Under the pieces are notes generated by a model that worked only from the letters and a program-made list of their open reading frames with translations, was not told where the DNA came from and did no database searches. A stretch of DNA of 64,000 nt, from contig NZ_FOTK01000002.1 of the NCBI RefSeq assembly GCF_900114535.1, positions 1 to 64,000 of the forward strand, in the 5' to 3' direction. Both the position numbers and the translations under genes were made by a program. How positions within the stretch are numbered: the stretch's first letter is position 1; each line of letters starts with the position of its first letter. This DNA is from Methylobacterium pseudosasicola (GTDB lineage Bacteria; Pseudomonadota; Alphaproteobacteria; Rhizobiales; Beijerinckiaceae). This document shows, in pieces, positions 28,810 through 37,637 of the stretch.

Positions 28810-29436
28810 ATGCCCGCACCTGTCCCGTTCGAAGACACCGCCACCCGCCTGCGCGCCTGCCGTCTCTGCCGGGACAGCCCGCTTTACGGGCCGCCCCTGC
28901 CCCAGGAGCCGCGGCCGATCGTGCAGGGCAGCACCGGCGCCCGGCTCTGCGTGGCGAGCCAGGCCCCCGGAACCCGCGCCCACCGCACCGGTATGCCGTT
29001 CACCGATCCGTCGGGCGTGCGGCTGCGGAGCTGGCTCGGTCTCGACGAGGCGCGGTTCTACGACCCCGCCCAGGTGGCGATCGTGCCGATGGGCTCCTGC
29101 TTCCCCGGCCTCGACGCCAAGGGCGGCGACCGGCCGCCGCGCCGGGAATGCGCCGAGCGCTGGCGCTCGGAGCTGTTCTCCGGCCTGCCGAACCTCGATC
29201 TCATCCTGGTGATCGGCCAGTACGCGCAGGCCTGGCATCTGGGCCGGATGGAGGACGGCCTGACCGGCACCGTGCGACGCTGGCGCGCGATCCTCGCCGA
29301 GCCCCGCCGCCCCCGGGTCCTGCCCCTGCCCCACCCGTCCTGGCGCAACAACGGCTGGCTCAAGCGCGAGCCCTGGTTCGAGGCGGACTTGCTGCCGGTG
29401 CTGAAGGCGGAGGTGGCGCGGGTGCTGGGTGGGTGA
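28810..29436 (+). CDS. uracil-DNA glycosylase superfamily protein
   Basis: A 208-residue member of the UDG superfamily. RACRLC near the N terminus gives two cysteines. LCVASQAPGTRAHRTGMPFTDPSG corresponds to the active-site region (water-activating loop) and LPLPHPSWRNNGW to the leucine-loop/His motif. The family differs from Ung and resembles a divergent group often only annotated as 'UDG family'. It probably acts in base-excision repair, but activity is not assured. The start was chosen at 28810 because an upstream in-frame start lies inside the terminator T-run. Confidence 0.75.
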   Translation: MPAPVPFEDTATRLRACRLCRDSPLYGPPLPQEPRPIVQGSTGARLCVASQAPGTRAHRTGMPFTDPSGVRLRSWLGLDEARFYDPAQVAIVPMGSCFPGLDAKGGDRPPRRECAERWRSELFSGLPNLDLILVIGQYAQAWHLGRMEDGLTGTVRRWRAILAEPRRPRVLPLPHPSWRNNGWLKREPWFEADLLPVLKAEVARVLGG

Positions 29437-29489
29437 GCATGCCCTGAACAGGCTCGACGGAGCCGCCATTCGGGCGCTACAAAAATCGT

Positions 29490-29773
29490 GTGCGGATGGT
29501 CTGGGACGAGCCGAAGCGTCAGAGGAACCTCAGGCCTCCGCCCGAGGGGCACGGCCTGGATTTCGCCGACGCGCAGGCCCGTTTCAAATGGGAGACCGCC
29601 CTGGTCAGCGAGACCTACGCGAGCAAGACTGGCGGGCGCCGCTTCAAGGCCATCGGTTTCCTGGACTCGCAGCTCTGACCCTCACGTTCGCGGTGCTCGG
29701 AACGGAGGTCGTTTCGGCGATCAGCCTGCGCCCTGCGAGCCGGAAGGAGCGGACGGCCTATGACGACGCGTGA
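29490..29773 (+). pseudogene. brnT: BrnT-type ribonuclease toxin, disrupted by a one-base frameshift
   Basis: The first part (29490 to the TGA at 29676-29678) reads VRMVWDEPKRQRN, GLDFADAQARF, FKAIGFLDSQL as in BrnT toxins. The missing C-terminal strand continues in another frame to 29773: LTFAVLGTEVVSAI, then [14 protein letters not shown]. Insertion of one base near 29675 would restore a single protein of about 94 residues (CAG CTC xTG ACC), so the lesion looks like a single-base deletion in a CTC-CTG context. BrnT is the RelE-fold RNase of a type II toxin-antitoxin pair; loss of the C-terminal segment should inactivate it. A sequencing error or recoding cannot be excluded. Confidence 0.8.
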
Positions 29774-30113
29774 CATGACCAAGCGAAGGGCGCCACCGCT
29801 CAGCGATGCCGAGGAGGCCCTCCTCCAGGCGTCCATCGCCAACAATCCCGATTCGGCGGAACTGACCGACGCCGAACTGGCGCGCCTGCGCCCAGCCCGC
29901 GACGTGCTTCCGCCCGCCGTCTACGCCGCCCTGACTCAGGGGCATCCCGTGCAGGATGAGACCGGGCGGGTGCAACTCACCCTGAACGTCGATCCCGACG
30001 TGCTCGCCGCCTACAAGGCCGGCGGTCCTGATTGGCAGGCGCGGATGAACCAGGCCCTGGCCGAGGGCATCGCGCGTGGCAAGCGGCGCACCAGGACCGT
30101 CAAGCGCGGCTGA
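29760..30113 (+). CDS. brnA: BrnA-type antitoxin
   Basis: A 117-residue BrnA-family protein. The C-terminal half has the hallmark [34 protein letters not shown] ribbon-helix-helix region; the N-terminal part is acidic and binds the toxin. The gene overlaps the end of the brnT reading frame by 14 bases and has a GGAAGGAG site upstream. BrnA normally neutralises BrnT and represses the operon. With a broken toxin it may survive as a regulator or be decaying. Confidence 0.85.
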   Translation: MTTRDMTKRRAPPLSDAEEALLQASIANNPDSAELTDAELARLRPARDVLPPAVYAALTQGHPVQDETGRVQLTLNVDPDVLAAYKAGGPDWQARMNQALAEGIARGKRRTRTVKRG

Positions 30114-30181
30114 CGCGCCGGGGCCGGATTGACAGGGATCGCCGCGGCATGGTCGGTGCCGCCAGCCCGAAGGACGCCCCG

Positions 30182-30874
30182 ATGACCGTGAGTGCCGACC
30201 CCCGCGACCGCCTGATCGTGGCCCTCGATCTCCCGAGCGTGCCCGAGGCCGAGGCGCTAATCGACCGGATCGGCGATGCCGCGACCTTCTACAAGATCGG
30301 CTACCGGCTGGGCTACGCGGGCGGGTTGGCGCTGGCCGAGCGGCTGGCGGCGCGGGGCCTCAAGATTTTCCTCGACCTGAAGCTCCACGACATCGGCAAC
30401 ACCGTCGAGGAGGGCGTGCGCTCGGCCTCGGGCCTGGGCGCCACCTTCCTGACCGTGCACGCCTATCCCCAGACCATGCGGGCGGCCGTCCGCGGACGGG
30501 GCGCGGGCCTCAAGATCCTGGCCGTGACGGTGCTGACCTCCTACGACGATGCCGACGCGGCTGAGGCCGGCTACGGCCTGCCGGTGGCCGAGCTGGTCGC
30601 CAAGCGCGCCGCCCAGGCCGCGGAGATTGGTATCGACGGCCTGGTCTGCTCGGCGACCGAGGCGGCCTCGGTCCGGCGCATCGTCGGGCCCGACCGGCTG
30701 ATCGTCACCCCGGGCATCCGCCCGGCGGGCGCCGAGGCCGGCGACCAGAAGCGGGTGATGACCCCCGGGGACGCTCGCAAGGCCGGCATCGATCACGTCG
30801 TGGTCGGGCGCCCGATCACCGGCGCCGCCGACCCGCGCGCGGTCGCCCAGGCGATCGTCGCCGACCTGGCCTGA
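30182..30874 (+). CDS. pyrF: orotidine 5'-phosphate decarboxylase
   Basis: Last step of UMP synthesis. The 230-residue TIM-barrel carries the catalytic [11 protein letters not shown] tetrad region (Asp-x-Lys-x-x-Asp) and [21 protein letters not shown]. The ATG at 30182 follows the brnA stop by about 70 bases. It is probably co-transcribed with the DUF1330 gene 62 bases downstream. Confidence 0.97.
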   Translation: MTVSADPRDRLIVALDLPSVPEAEALIDRIGDAATFYKIGYRLGYAGGLALAERLAARGLKIFLDLKLHDIGNTVEEGVRSASGLGATFLTVHAYPQTMRAAVRGRGAGLKILAVTVLTSYDDADAAEAGYGLPVAELVAKRAAQAAEIGIDGLVCSATEAASVRRIVGPDRLIVTPGIRPAGAEAGDQKRVMTPGDARKAGIDHVVVGRPITGAADPRAVAQAIVADLA

Positions 30875-30936
30875 TCCCCGGCATTGCCTTCAGGCAACCG
30901 GAATCCATCTCAACTCCGCAACCGATGAGGCGCAGG

Positions 30937-31281
30937 ATGGCAAAGGGCTACTGGATCGCGCGGGTCGATGTCCGCGACGCGGAGGCCTACAAGGATTACG
31001 TGGCCGCCAACGGCGCCGCCTTCGCCAAGCATGGCGGCCGTTTCCTGGTGCGCGGCGGCGCCTTCGAGGCGGTGATGGGGCAGCCCCGATCCCGCAACGT
31101 GGTGATCGAATTCCCGAGCTACGCCGACGCCCTGGCCTGCTGGAACTCCGATCTCTACCAGGCGGCCAAGGCCAAGCAGCGCGGCGGGGTCGAGGCCGAG
31201 ATCCTGGTGATCGAGGGCTATGACGGCCCGCAGCCCAGCACTTCCGAGCCCGCGCCGGAAGCCGGACGGGCCTCGGAGTAG
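30937..31281 (+). CDS. DUF1330 domain protein
   Basis: A 114-residue protein of the dimeric ferredoxin-like DUF1330 family: GYWIARVDVRDAEAYKDYVAANGAAFAKHGGRFLVRGG and VVIEFPSYADALACWNSDLYQ. No biochemical role is established. In alphaproteobacteria it often follows pyrF, as here. The C-terminal 15 residues are Pro/Glu-rich and probably disordered. Start at 30937 preferred over 30925 because the family begins MAKGYW. Confidence 0.85.
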   Translation: MAKGYWIARVDVRDAEAYKDYVAANGAAFAKHGGRFLVRGGAFEAVMGQPRSRNVVIEFPSYADALACWNSDLYQAAKAKQRGGVEAEILVIEGYDGPQPSTSEPAPEAGRASE

Positions 31282-31296
31282 GCGTGCCGGATCGAC

Positions 31297-31575
31297 CTAG
31301 CTCTGTCGGGAAGGATGCAGGATCGCCAGCACCTGGACAACGCTGGCAGCATTATCGACCGCGTAGAAGACGCGATATCGGTAGCGGGATGAGACTGCTT
31401 TGCGCACGCCCGCTTCGCCCTGGGCGCGCCCGCTGAAGGGATGGACGCTCAACCGGCCGATCGCGGTTTGGATATCTGCTTCGACGTTGGCGGCGCCGCG
31501 GGGATTGCGGAGCATGAGGTAGTCCGCGATGCCGTCGAGATCTGCAAGGGCCGCACGGGTGTAGACGATCCTCAA
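31297..31575 (-). CDS. RelE/ParE-family toxin
   Basis: A 92-residue type II toxin: MRIVYTRAALADLDGIADYL, RNPRGAANVEADIQTAIGRL, then YRYRVFYAVDNAASVVQVLAILHPSR. The ParE-like spacing and the absence of RelE catalytic basic residues point to the ParE subgroup (DNA gyrase poison), but this is a family-level call. Its start overlaps the upstream antitoxin by 4 bases. Confidence 0.85.
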   Translation of the reverse strand: MRIVYTRAALADLDGIADYLMLRNPRGAANVEADIQTAIGRLSVHPFSGRAQGEAGVRKAVSSRYRYRVFYAVDNAASVVQVLAILHPSRQS

Positions 31576-31796
31576 GGCCTGAAGCGGCGGAACGCGGCTT
31601 CGACTTCTGCCGCTGTGGCGAACCGGCCCGCGCGTAGGTCGGCCAAGCCGCGTTGCACAGCGGCGCGTTCCTCATCGCTCATCGGTTCGGGCGAGTCGTG
31701 GTTGATACCGACAGGAGGGGCTGTCGTGTCTGCTGGACGCAGCACGCCGCCGTTGCCCGTCAAGGCCGTCGTGCGAGGAGGGAGGCGGCGCGTCAT
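31572..31796 (-). CDS. antitoxin of the RelE/ParE-type pair
   Basis: A 74-residue protein directly upstream of the toxin with an ATGA overlap. The C-terminal half (SDEERAAVQRGLADLRAGRFATAAEVEAAFRRFR) is the helical toxin-binding part seen in ParD/CopG-like antitoxins. The N-terminal 40 residues are Pro/Thr-rich and lack a clear RHH motif. Called mainly by context. Confidence 0.75.
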   Translation of the reverse strand: MTRRLPPRTTALTGNGGVLRPADTTAPPVGINHDSPEPMSDEERAAVQRGLADLRAGRFATAAEVEAAFRRFRP

Positions 31797-31871
31797 TCGT
31801 CGAGCATAAGACCACGCAAGCCTGTGTGGAAGTGCCGCCGAAGCTGCCGTTTCCTGGCTTCGATGCGTGAC

Positions 31872-32513
31872 CTACGCCGGTCCGGCATCAGTCCGCCCCC
31901 TCGGCGCGAGGCCCCGCAGCAGGAACGCTGTCATGGCCTCGAGCGAGGGCACCGGCTGAAGCGCGGTCTGCCCGACCAGCAGCGGATGCGTGTAGCGGGC
32001 GATGCCGGCATGGATGCAGGCGGCCGCTTCCGCCGGGTCGGCGGCCTCGAACTCGCCGCGCGCCACCCCGTCGCGGATGATGCGCTCGAACCCGGCTGTG
32101 ACCCGGGCGATGTGATGGCGGCAGACCTCCCAGCTCTCGCCCATGGCCGCCTCGACCATCTCGTGCAGCCGGGGAAACTCTTTGCTGCGCCGGGTGCAGT
32201 CGCGGTGCAGCAGGTCGATCGCCGCCACCAGGCGCTCGGTGGCGCTGAGGCCCGGACGGGCGGCCACTTCCGAGACCAGGGCCTCGATCTCGCCGATCAG
32301 CCGCTCCAGCACCGCCTCGTTGATCGCCTTCTTCGAGTCGAAGAACCGGTAGACGTTGGCCGGGCTCATCTTCAGCGTCCGGGCGATGTCCGCCACGGTG
32401 GTCTTCTGGTAGCCGATCTCGCGAAAATACCCCGCCGCCGTCGCCAGGATCCGGCAGCGGGTGGTCGGTGCGCTCTCCTCCGCGAGCAGGGGGTTCGGGG
32501 CATCCAGGGACAT
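31872..32513 (-). CDS. TetR/AcrR-family transcriptional regulator
   Basis: A 213-residue repressor. The HTH (about 20-66) has TTVADIARTLKMSPANVYRFFDSKKAINEAVLERL and the rest is an all-helical ligand domain. It is divergent from the SDR gene with about 160 bases between them, which makes that gene a candidate target. Ligand unknown. Confidence 0.9.
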   Translation of the reverse strand: MSLDAPNPLLAEESAPTTRCRILATAAGYFREIGYQKTTVADIARTLKMSPANVYRFFDSKKAINEAVLERLIGEIEALVSEVAARPGLSATERLVAAIDLLHRDCTRRSKEFPRLHEMVEAAMGESWEVCRHHIARVTAGFERIIRDGVARGEFEAADPAEAAACIHAGIARYTHPLLVGQTALQPVPSLEAMTAFLLRGLAPRGRTDAGPA

Positions 32514-32673
32514 GCCCTCTCACTAGGACACGGGCGCGGCGGGCGTCAAAGACCCCGACCGCTCCCGATCCACGATTCCCTGCGGCGGGTCCGCGCGTCC
32601 GGAACCCTCTCCGCCCGGACCGATTGCCCCGGCATCCGGCCGCCTCACAGGCGGCGCGCGCGAGACACGCACG

Positions 32674-33444
32674 ATGATCCTGACCGACAAGCGAGCCCTG
32701 ATCACCGGAGCCGATTCCGGCATCGGGCAGGCCACCGCGGAACTGTTCGCCCGCGAGGGCGCGGACGTAGCGATTACCTACCACACCGACGAGGCGGGCA
32801 TCCGGGAGACCGCCGCCCGGGTCGAGGCCACGGGCCGCCGGGCCCTGGTTCTGCAACTGGATGTCGGCGACCCGGCCGCGGTGAACGCCGCCTACGACCG
32901 CATCGGCAGCGAGCTGGGCGGCCTCGACATCCTGGTGGCCAATGCCGGTCAAGCGATGAGCGGCGTGCCGGTGGCCGAGATGGACGATGCCCTGCTGGAG
33001 CGCATCCTGCGGGTGAACCTGATGGGACCACTGTTCTGCGCGCGCCCGTTCATCGGGATGCGTCGGGCGGAGGGCGGCAGCGGCAAGATCGTGTTCGTCT
33101 CCTCGGTGGCCCAGCACCTGCCGACCCCCGAGAGCGCCCCCTACGGCATGTCGAAGGCCGGGCTCGGCTCCCTGTGCCGCAGCCTGTCGCGGGAACTCGC
33201 CGAGGACCGGATCAACGTCAACAACGTCGCCCCCGGCCTGATCGAGACACCGATGACCGCCGACCGCTTCGAGAAGACCGAGGTGCTCGATCAGTCCCTG
33301 GAGCGGATCCCGTGGCACCGGGCCGGCCAGCCGGAAGAGATCGCCCGGGCGATCCTGTATCTCGCCTCGGGCGCGTCCGATTACGTCACCGGCCACACGC
33401 TGGTGGTCGATGGCGGCCTGACCATGCAGTGGGGCGGTGCCTGA
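32674..33444 (+). CDS. short-chain dehydrogenase/reductase
   Basis: A 256-residue classical SDR. The cofactor motif GADSGIG replaces the usual TGxxxGIG, NAG is present (ANAGQAM), and the catalytic Ser and YGMSK (Tyr/Lys) are intact. The sequence resembles glucose 1-dehydrogenase-like SDRs (WHRAGQPEEIARAILYLASGASDYVTG). Substrate not determinable. Probably controlled by the divergent TetR regulator. Confidence 0.9.
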   Translation: MILTDKRALITGADSGIGQATAELFAREGADVAITYHTDEAGIRETAARVEATGRRALVLQLDVGDPAAVNAAYDRIGSELGGLDILVANAGQAMSGVPVAEMDDALLERILRVNLMGPLFCARPFIGMRRAEGGSGKIVFVSSVAQHLPTPESAPYGMSKAGLGSLCRSLSRELAEDRINVNNVAPGLIETPMTADRFEKTEVLDQSLERIPWHRAGQPEEIARAILYLASGASDYVTGHTLVVDGGLTMQWGGA

Positions 33445-33453
33445 AACGGCAAC

Positions 33454-33481
33454 GGGCGCCGGGCTTGTTGGCCCGGCGCCC
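33454..33481. terminator. strong hairpin between convergent SDR and small protein genes
   Basis: A perfect 11-bp stem GGGCGCCGGGC/GCCCGGCGCCC (33454-33464, 33471-33481) with loop TTGTTG. No T-run. Its position between convergent stops suggests a shared transcription end. Confidence 0.6.
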
Positions 33482-33544
33482 GGCGCTGAAACGAACCTCG
33501 TGGTGCGAGGCCGCCGGCGCGATGCCGGGCGGCCGTCGTCGAGC

Positions 33545-33742
33545 CTACGACCCGAACTGCGAGCCCAGCTGCTCCAGGTACTCGGCCAGGTCGAGGCCGG
33601 CGACGCGCTTGCCGTAATCGAAGCGCATGCCCTGGCGGATGTCGATGCTGGCATCGCGGGTGGTCAGGGTGAACGGCCGAACGCACACCCAGGCCCCGTC
33701 GCGGCGGTGCTCAAAGTAGCCGAGGATCTCGTGCTTGGCCAT
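33545..33742 (-). CDS. small conserved-looking protein of unknown function
   Basis: A 65-residue soluble protein (MAKHEILGYFEHRRDGAWVC, then LTTRDASIDIRQGMRFDYGKRVAGLDLAEYLEQL). The start has GGAGG 8 bases upstream, and codon use is like the neighbours. It is convergent with the SDR gene. No domain recognised. Confidence 0.6.
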   Translation of the reverse strand: MAKHEILGYFEHRRDGAWVCVRPFTLTTRDASIDIRQGMRFDYGKRVAGLDLAEYLEQLGSQFGS

Positions 33743-33987
33743 GTCCTGCCCTCCGGAATAGTCGTTGAGGACATAACCGTCACGCTGGCGTTCGGTTCGC
33801 CGGGCGCGACTGTTTTTCTCGCCCGATCCGAGACGAATCGAGTGTTCGGGTCACGCCGAGCCAGATCTCGGCAGAGCTTGACTATAACAGTTCAAGGCAA
33901 GGCGCGCCCGCACCGTCACCCTCGGGGCGGCGCGGGTCTTGGAAAGGCCGGCGTATCCACTCGCGGCGCCGGCCGAGATTCGTCGCG

Positions 33988-34497
33988 TCAGCGGTCGGCC
34001 TTCTCGCCGGCCGTGGTCAGGGCGAGGTAGCGCTCGGTGGTCGGCTTGATCAGCGCGCGCACCGCCTCGGCCATGCCCTGCTCCTCCTTCAGCGATTGTT
34101 GGAAGCCGGTCCGGTGGCCCTGCTGGCCGGCCGCGTCGGCGATCGTGAGCAGGGACTCGTAGGCCGCGATCTCGAAATTCTCGAAGGCGTGGTTGGCGTA
34201 GGTGTTCTTCAGGATCTCGTCCTGGGCCGGCGTGTGGCCGAGGGCCATCATGTTGCCGACGAAGCCCAAAAACCCCTCCTTGAGCGCCGAGGGGCTGTCA
34301 CCCAGGCTCTGCAGGGCTTCCTCCAGGCGCTGGCGCTGGCCGTGCGTCTCCTCGATGTGCCGGCGCAGGGCCTTCTCCATCTCCGGATAATGCTCCAGGC
34401 GCTCGACCTGCCGCTCCATGATCTGCAGGGCCTGCATCTCGACGGCGTGGGTGTTCTTCAGGGCGGTGACGTAGATGGATCGTGTGTCCAAGGTCAT
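33988..34497 (-). CDS. ferritin-like DUF892 (YciE/YciF-type) protein
   Basis: A 169-residue four-helix protein: MTLDTRSIYVTALKNTHAVEMQALQIMERQ, HIEETHGQRQRLEEAL, ENFEIAAYESLLTIADAAG. The repeated E-x-x-H pattern and length match DUF892, a stress-related ferritin-like family. It is divergent from the porin gene with a 300-base interval. Often induced by osmotic or general stress in related bacteria; no such signal was identified here. Confidence 0.88.
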   Translation of the reverse strand: MTLDTRSIYVTALKNTHAVEMQALQIMERQVERLEHYPEMEKALRRHIEETHGQRQRLEEALQSLGDSPSALKEGFLGFVGNMMALGHTPAQDEILKNTYANHAFENFEIAAYESLLTIADAAGQQGHRTGFQQSLKEEQGMAEAVRALIKPTTERYLALTTAGEKADR

Positions 34498-34801
34498 GCT
34501 GCAGTCTCGCGAGGGGTGTGGATCGTGGCGATCCGGTCCCCAGGGGAACGCCTCGCGCGCACGGCCAAGTTCCTGCCGGGAAGGTCGCAGGCCCCGCCCC
34601 GATCGGCCCCGGGCGCGCCTGCCGAGCGCGTGGCCCCAGGGCCACAGCGACCCCGTCACCGCATGCGGAAAACGGCTTTCCCGCATGGGATGAGGATGAA
34701 AAGTCGGGCCGTCACGCCCGCGTCGCACAGCTTGTCCGAGAAGTCCCGGAGCCCACCTCCGGTCCGCCTGTCGGACCCGCGCCTGCACGGGGTGACGATT
34801 G
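34498..34801. other. divergent control region between DUF892 and porin genes
   Basis: No gene. It holds two clear inverted repeats: TGGCCC-CA-GGGCCA (34631-34644) and CATGCGG (34662-34668) with CCGCATG (34681-34687) across 12 bases. The second sits about 115 bases before the porin start and could be an operator. No sigma70 boxes are obvious. Confidence 0.5.
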
Positions 34802-36475
34802 ATGTCCCGCTTCATCCTTCCGGGCGCCCTGGCGCTCGCCGCCGGCCTCACGGCCCTTCCCGCCCGCGCCCAGGATGTCGCCGCGATGGCGGCCCGGATG
34901 GACGCGATGCAGCGGCAGATGCAGGCGATGCAGCAGGAGCTCGCCGCCCTGCGCCGGCAGGCGGGAACGCAGCGCAGCGCGCTGGCCGGCGAGACGCGTG
35001 CCCGACGAGCCCTGTCGCACGAGCAGGCGCGCCTCGCCGCGCGGACCGAGCGCCAGCAGCAGGTGGCGCAGGCGGGCGGCCCGGGCGGGGCGCGGCCGGC
35101 CACCTCCGAGCATACGCCGGTGATCCTCGCCAACGACCTCGTTTGCAACGCCGGCAGCTACGCGCTGGGGCCGGCGATCTGCTTCACCCCGGGGGGCTTC
35201 GTCGAGCTGGCGGGCGTCTTCCGCAACCCCAACCTCGTCTCGGACGTCGCCACCGACTTCAACGGCGTCCCGTTCCGCAACAGCCCGCAGGCGCGCGAGA
35301 GCGAGTTCCGCTTCTCCGCCCGGCAGAGTCGCCTGAGCGGCCTGTTCACCGCCAAGGTCGAGCCGACGCTCCAGATCTCGGGCTATTACGAGATCGATTT
35401 CCTGGCGGCCGGCACCACCTCGAATTCCCGCGAGAGCAACAGCTACACGCCGCGGGTCCGGCAGATCTTCGCCACCGTCGACGCCCTGGAGTCCGGCTGG
35501 CACGTGCTGGCGGGCCAGGCCTGGAGCCTGATCACCACGGACCTCTCCGGGATCACGCCGCTCAAGGAGCAGATCCCGCTCACCATCGACGCGCAATACG
35601 TCCCGGGCTTCAACTGGACCCGCAACCCGCAGGTGCGGGTGGTCAAGGACCTGGCGCCGGGCCTCTGGGCCGGCCTGTCGGCGGAATCGCCCCAGAGCGT
35701 GCTGCCGCCGAGCCCGTTCGCCGCGCCGGGCCTCGTCAACCTCAACAACACCGGCGACGGTGCCGGCCTGCTCAACACCGCGACCACCTACTCGAACAAC
35801 AGCGCCCCCGACATCGTCGGCAAGCTCGCCGTCGAGCCGGGCTTCGGCCATTACGAGGTCAAGGGGCTGGTGCGCGTCTTCGACGACCGCCTGAGCGCGA
35901 CCAACATCACCGCCGCGAGCCGCCTCCCCGGCCGCTCGGACAGCGCCCTGGGCTACGGGATCGGCGGCGCCGCCACCCTGCCGGTGATCGACAAGGGGCT
36001 CGACATCCAGGTCAGCGGCCTCGTCGGCCAGGGCATCGGCCGCTACGGCTCGGCGCAGCTGCCGGACTTCGCCCTCAAGGCCGACGGCTCGATTGCGCCG
36101 ATCCCGGCCTTCCAGCTGCTGACCGGCGCGGTCGCCCATGTCCAGCCGGGCACCGACGTCTACCTCTATGCCGGCTGGGAGCACGCGTCGCGGGCCGGCG
36201 CCCGCAACACCACGGGCTACGGCGCGCCGACCCTGGTGGTGACGGGCTGCGCCGTCGAGGGGGCGGCGAGCGGGACCTGCCAGGCGGAGAGCCGGGACAT
36301 CCGGCAGATCACCGGCGGCTTCTGGCACGACCTGTACAAGGGCCCGTACGGGCGCCTCGTGGCGGGCGCGCAGGCCTCCTACACCGAGCGCGACGCCTTC
36401 CGGGGCCTCTACGGGATCCAGCCCTCCGCCCACCTCGTCACCGGGCTGGCCTCGCTGCGCTACTATCCGTTCTGA
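34802..36475 (+). CDS. outer-membrane porin-like protein with N-terminal coiled coil
   Basis: A 557-residue protein. A signal peptide (about 1-23, ending LPARAQ) is followed by a coiled coil (AAMAARMDAMQRQMQAMQQELAALRRQ, about 27-55) and a beta-barrel rich in aromatic strands. It ends in YYPF, the terminal Phe recognised by the BAM machinery. The layout matches large porins of Methylobacterium/Rhizobiales. Transported substrate unknown. The ATG at 34802 is used; a TTG directly before it is less likely. Confidence 0.85.
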   Translation: MSRFILPGALALAAGLTALPARAQDVAAMAARMDAMQRQMQAMQQELAALRRQAGTQRSALAGETRARRALSHEQARLAARTERQQQVAQAGGPGGARPATSEHTPVILANDLVCNAGSYALGPAICFTPGGFVELAGVFRNPNLVSDVATDFNGVPFRNSPQARESEFRFSARQSRLSGLFTAKVEPTLQISGYYEIDFLAAGTTSNSRESNSYTPRVRQIFATVDALESGWHVLAGQAWSLITTDLSGITPLKEQIPLTIDAQYVPGFNWTRNPQVRVVKDLAPGLWAGLSAESPQSVLPPSPFAAPGLVNLNNTGDGAGLLNTATTYSNNSAPDIVGKLAVEPGFGHYEVKGLVRVFDDRLSATNITAASRLPGRSDSALGYGIGGAATLPVIDKGLDIQVSGLVGQGIGRYGSAQLPDFALKADGSIAPIPAFQLLTGAVAHVQPGTDVYLYAGWEHASRAGARNTTGYGAPTLVVTGCAVEGAASGTCQAESRDIRQITGGFWHDLYKGPYGRLVAGAQASYTERDAFRGLYGIQPSAHLVTGLASLRYYPF

Positions 36476-36509
36476 CGGTTAGGCCAGGGAAGCCGGGGCC
36501 AAGGCTGCC

Positions 36510-37139
36510 CTATCGCAGACCCTCCGCCTGCAACGCCGTCTGCACGGCCGGGCGCCCGCGCACCCGGCCGTACCAGGCCTGAAGGTTGTGCAGGCGATCG
36601 AAGTGGATGTCGGCCCGGTAATAGGAGGTCAGCCACGGGGCCTGCCCCCAGCCGGTGAGCGCGAACAGGTAGGCATCGGCGACCGTGAAGCTGTCACCCA
36701 GGAGGAAATCCTGCGCGGCGAGCTGCCCATCGATCCAGGCATAGCGCGCTTCGAGCTTCGGCTTGGCGGTCTCGACCCAGCGCCCCGCCAGCCGGGCGTA
36801 GAGCAGGGGGACGAAGCCCTTGTGGATTTCCGAATTGAGGAAGCCGAGCATCTCCTGAAGGCGGTAGCGCGCGAAGCTGCCGTTCGCCGGGGCGAGACCC
36901 GCCGCCGGCTTCAGGTCGGCGAGGTATTGCAGGATGGCGGGGCCCTCCCGCAGGACGGTGCCGTCGCCGAGATCGAGGGCCGGGACGTAGCCGTGCGGGT
37001 TGACGGCAAGGTAATCCTCGCCCGCCTCCGTCCTGTGCGTGGCGTGATCGACCCGGCAGATCGTCAGGTCGAGGCCGAGTTCGTGGGCGACGATATGCGG
37101 CGCGAGCGAGCAGCTCGCGGGGATGGAATACAGTTTCAT
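36510..37139 (-). CDS. glutathione S-transferase, beta-like class
   Basis: A 209-residue GST. It starts MKLYSIPASCSLAPHI with the N-terminal Ser/Cys found in beta-class enzymes. The thioredoxin-like half ends near GPAILQYLADL and the helical half has LLGDSFTVADAYLFALTGW. It is divergent from the HxlR gene, which is likely its redox- or electrophile-responsive regulator. Confidence 0.9.
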   Translation of the reverse strand: MKLYSIPASCSLAPHIVAHELGLDLTICRVDHATHRTEAGEDYLAVNPHGYVPALDLGDGTVLREGPAILQYLADLKPAAGLAPANGSFARYRLQEMLGFLNSEIHKGFVPLLYARLAGRWVETAKPKLEARYAWIDGQLAAQDFLLGDSFTVADAYLFALTGWGQAPWLTSYYRADIHFDRLHNLQAWYGRVRGRPAVQTALQAEGLR

Positions 37140-37249
37140 GGACAAGCTCTGAAGACGTGCCGTAACGTCGATGCCGGAAACGATGGTTTCCAGACCTTTG
37201 CCTAGCGCAGTCGAGACGATGCCGGAAGAACGCAGTAGTTTGAGCGCTG

Positions 37250-37271
37250 GGCACAAGAATTATACTGTGCC
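37250..37271 (+). promoter_or_regulatory. operator-like inverted repeat and -10 of the HxlR gene
   Basis: GGCACA (37250-37255), 10-base spacer, TGTGCC (37266-37271). TATACT (37261-37266) lies inside and fits a -10, with TTTGAG 16 bases upstream as a weak -35. HxlR proteins bind such dyads and autoregulate; the site also lies upstream of the divergent GST gene. Confidence 0.5.
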
Positions 37272-37289
37272 GGGTTCGGGCCCGGGCCG

Positions 37290-37613
37290 ATGAGGGCGAC
37301 CGTGACCGGGTGCTCCGTCGAGCACGCGATGCACCTGCTCGGCGGCCGCTGGCGCCTGCTGCTGGTGTCCTATCTGATCGACGGCCCGAAACGCTTCAAC
37401 GAGTTGCGGCGCGACATGCCCGGCATCTCGCAGCGGATGCTGACACTGGATCTGCGCGCCCTCGAAGCCACCGGCCTGATCCGGCGGACCGTGTATCCGA
37501 CGACGCCGGTGAAGGTGGAGTATGCCCTGACCGAGGACGGGATGCGGCTGAAGAAGGTCGTGTCCGTCGTCCAGGAATTCGGGCTGTGGCTGAAGCAGCG
37601 TGACGCGGCCTGA
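37290..37613 (+). CDS. HxlR-family transcriptional regulator
   Basis: A 107-residue winged-helix protein: CSVEHAMHLLGGRWRLLLVSYLIDGPKRFNELRRDMPGISQRMLTLDLRALEATGLI is the family core. A single cysteine (CSVE, near residue 8) matches the redox-sensing Cys of many HxlR members. It is divergent from GST by 150 bases. Confidence 0.92.
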   Translation: MRATVTGCSVEHAMHLLGGRWRLLLVSYLIDGPKRFNELRRDMPGISQRMLTLDLRALEATGLIRRTVYPTTPVKVEYALTEDGMRLKKVVSVVQEFGLWLKQRDAA

Positions 37614-37637
37614 GCGTTTCGCCGCGTCCTGACCCGG

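Noticed and set aside
26357..28819. An 820-residue minus-strand frame across the molybdoenzyme gene
   Set aside because: Codon composition is the mirror of the real gene, with no recognisable motif, while the plus-strand gene shows a Tat signal and Mo-cofactor motifs.
29670..29680. Programmed frameshift in brnT
   Set aside because: The site CAG CTC TGA has no slippery heptamer, no downstream pseudoknot was seen, and BrnT toxins are not known to be recoded. A single-base deletion is simpler, though not proved.
34096..36582. An 828-residue frame overlapping the ferritin-like and porin genes
   Set aside because: It crosses two unrelated genes and their control region in a shifted frame, and lacks any domain or start signal.
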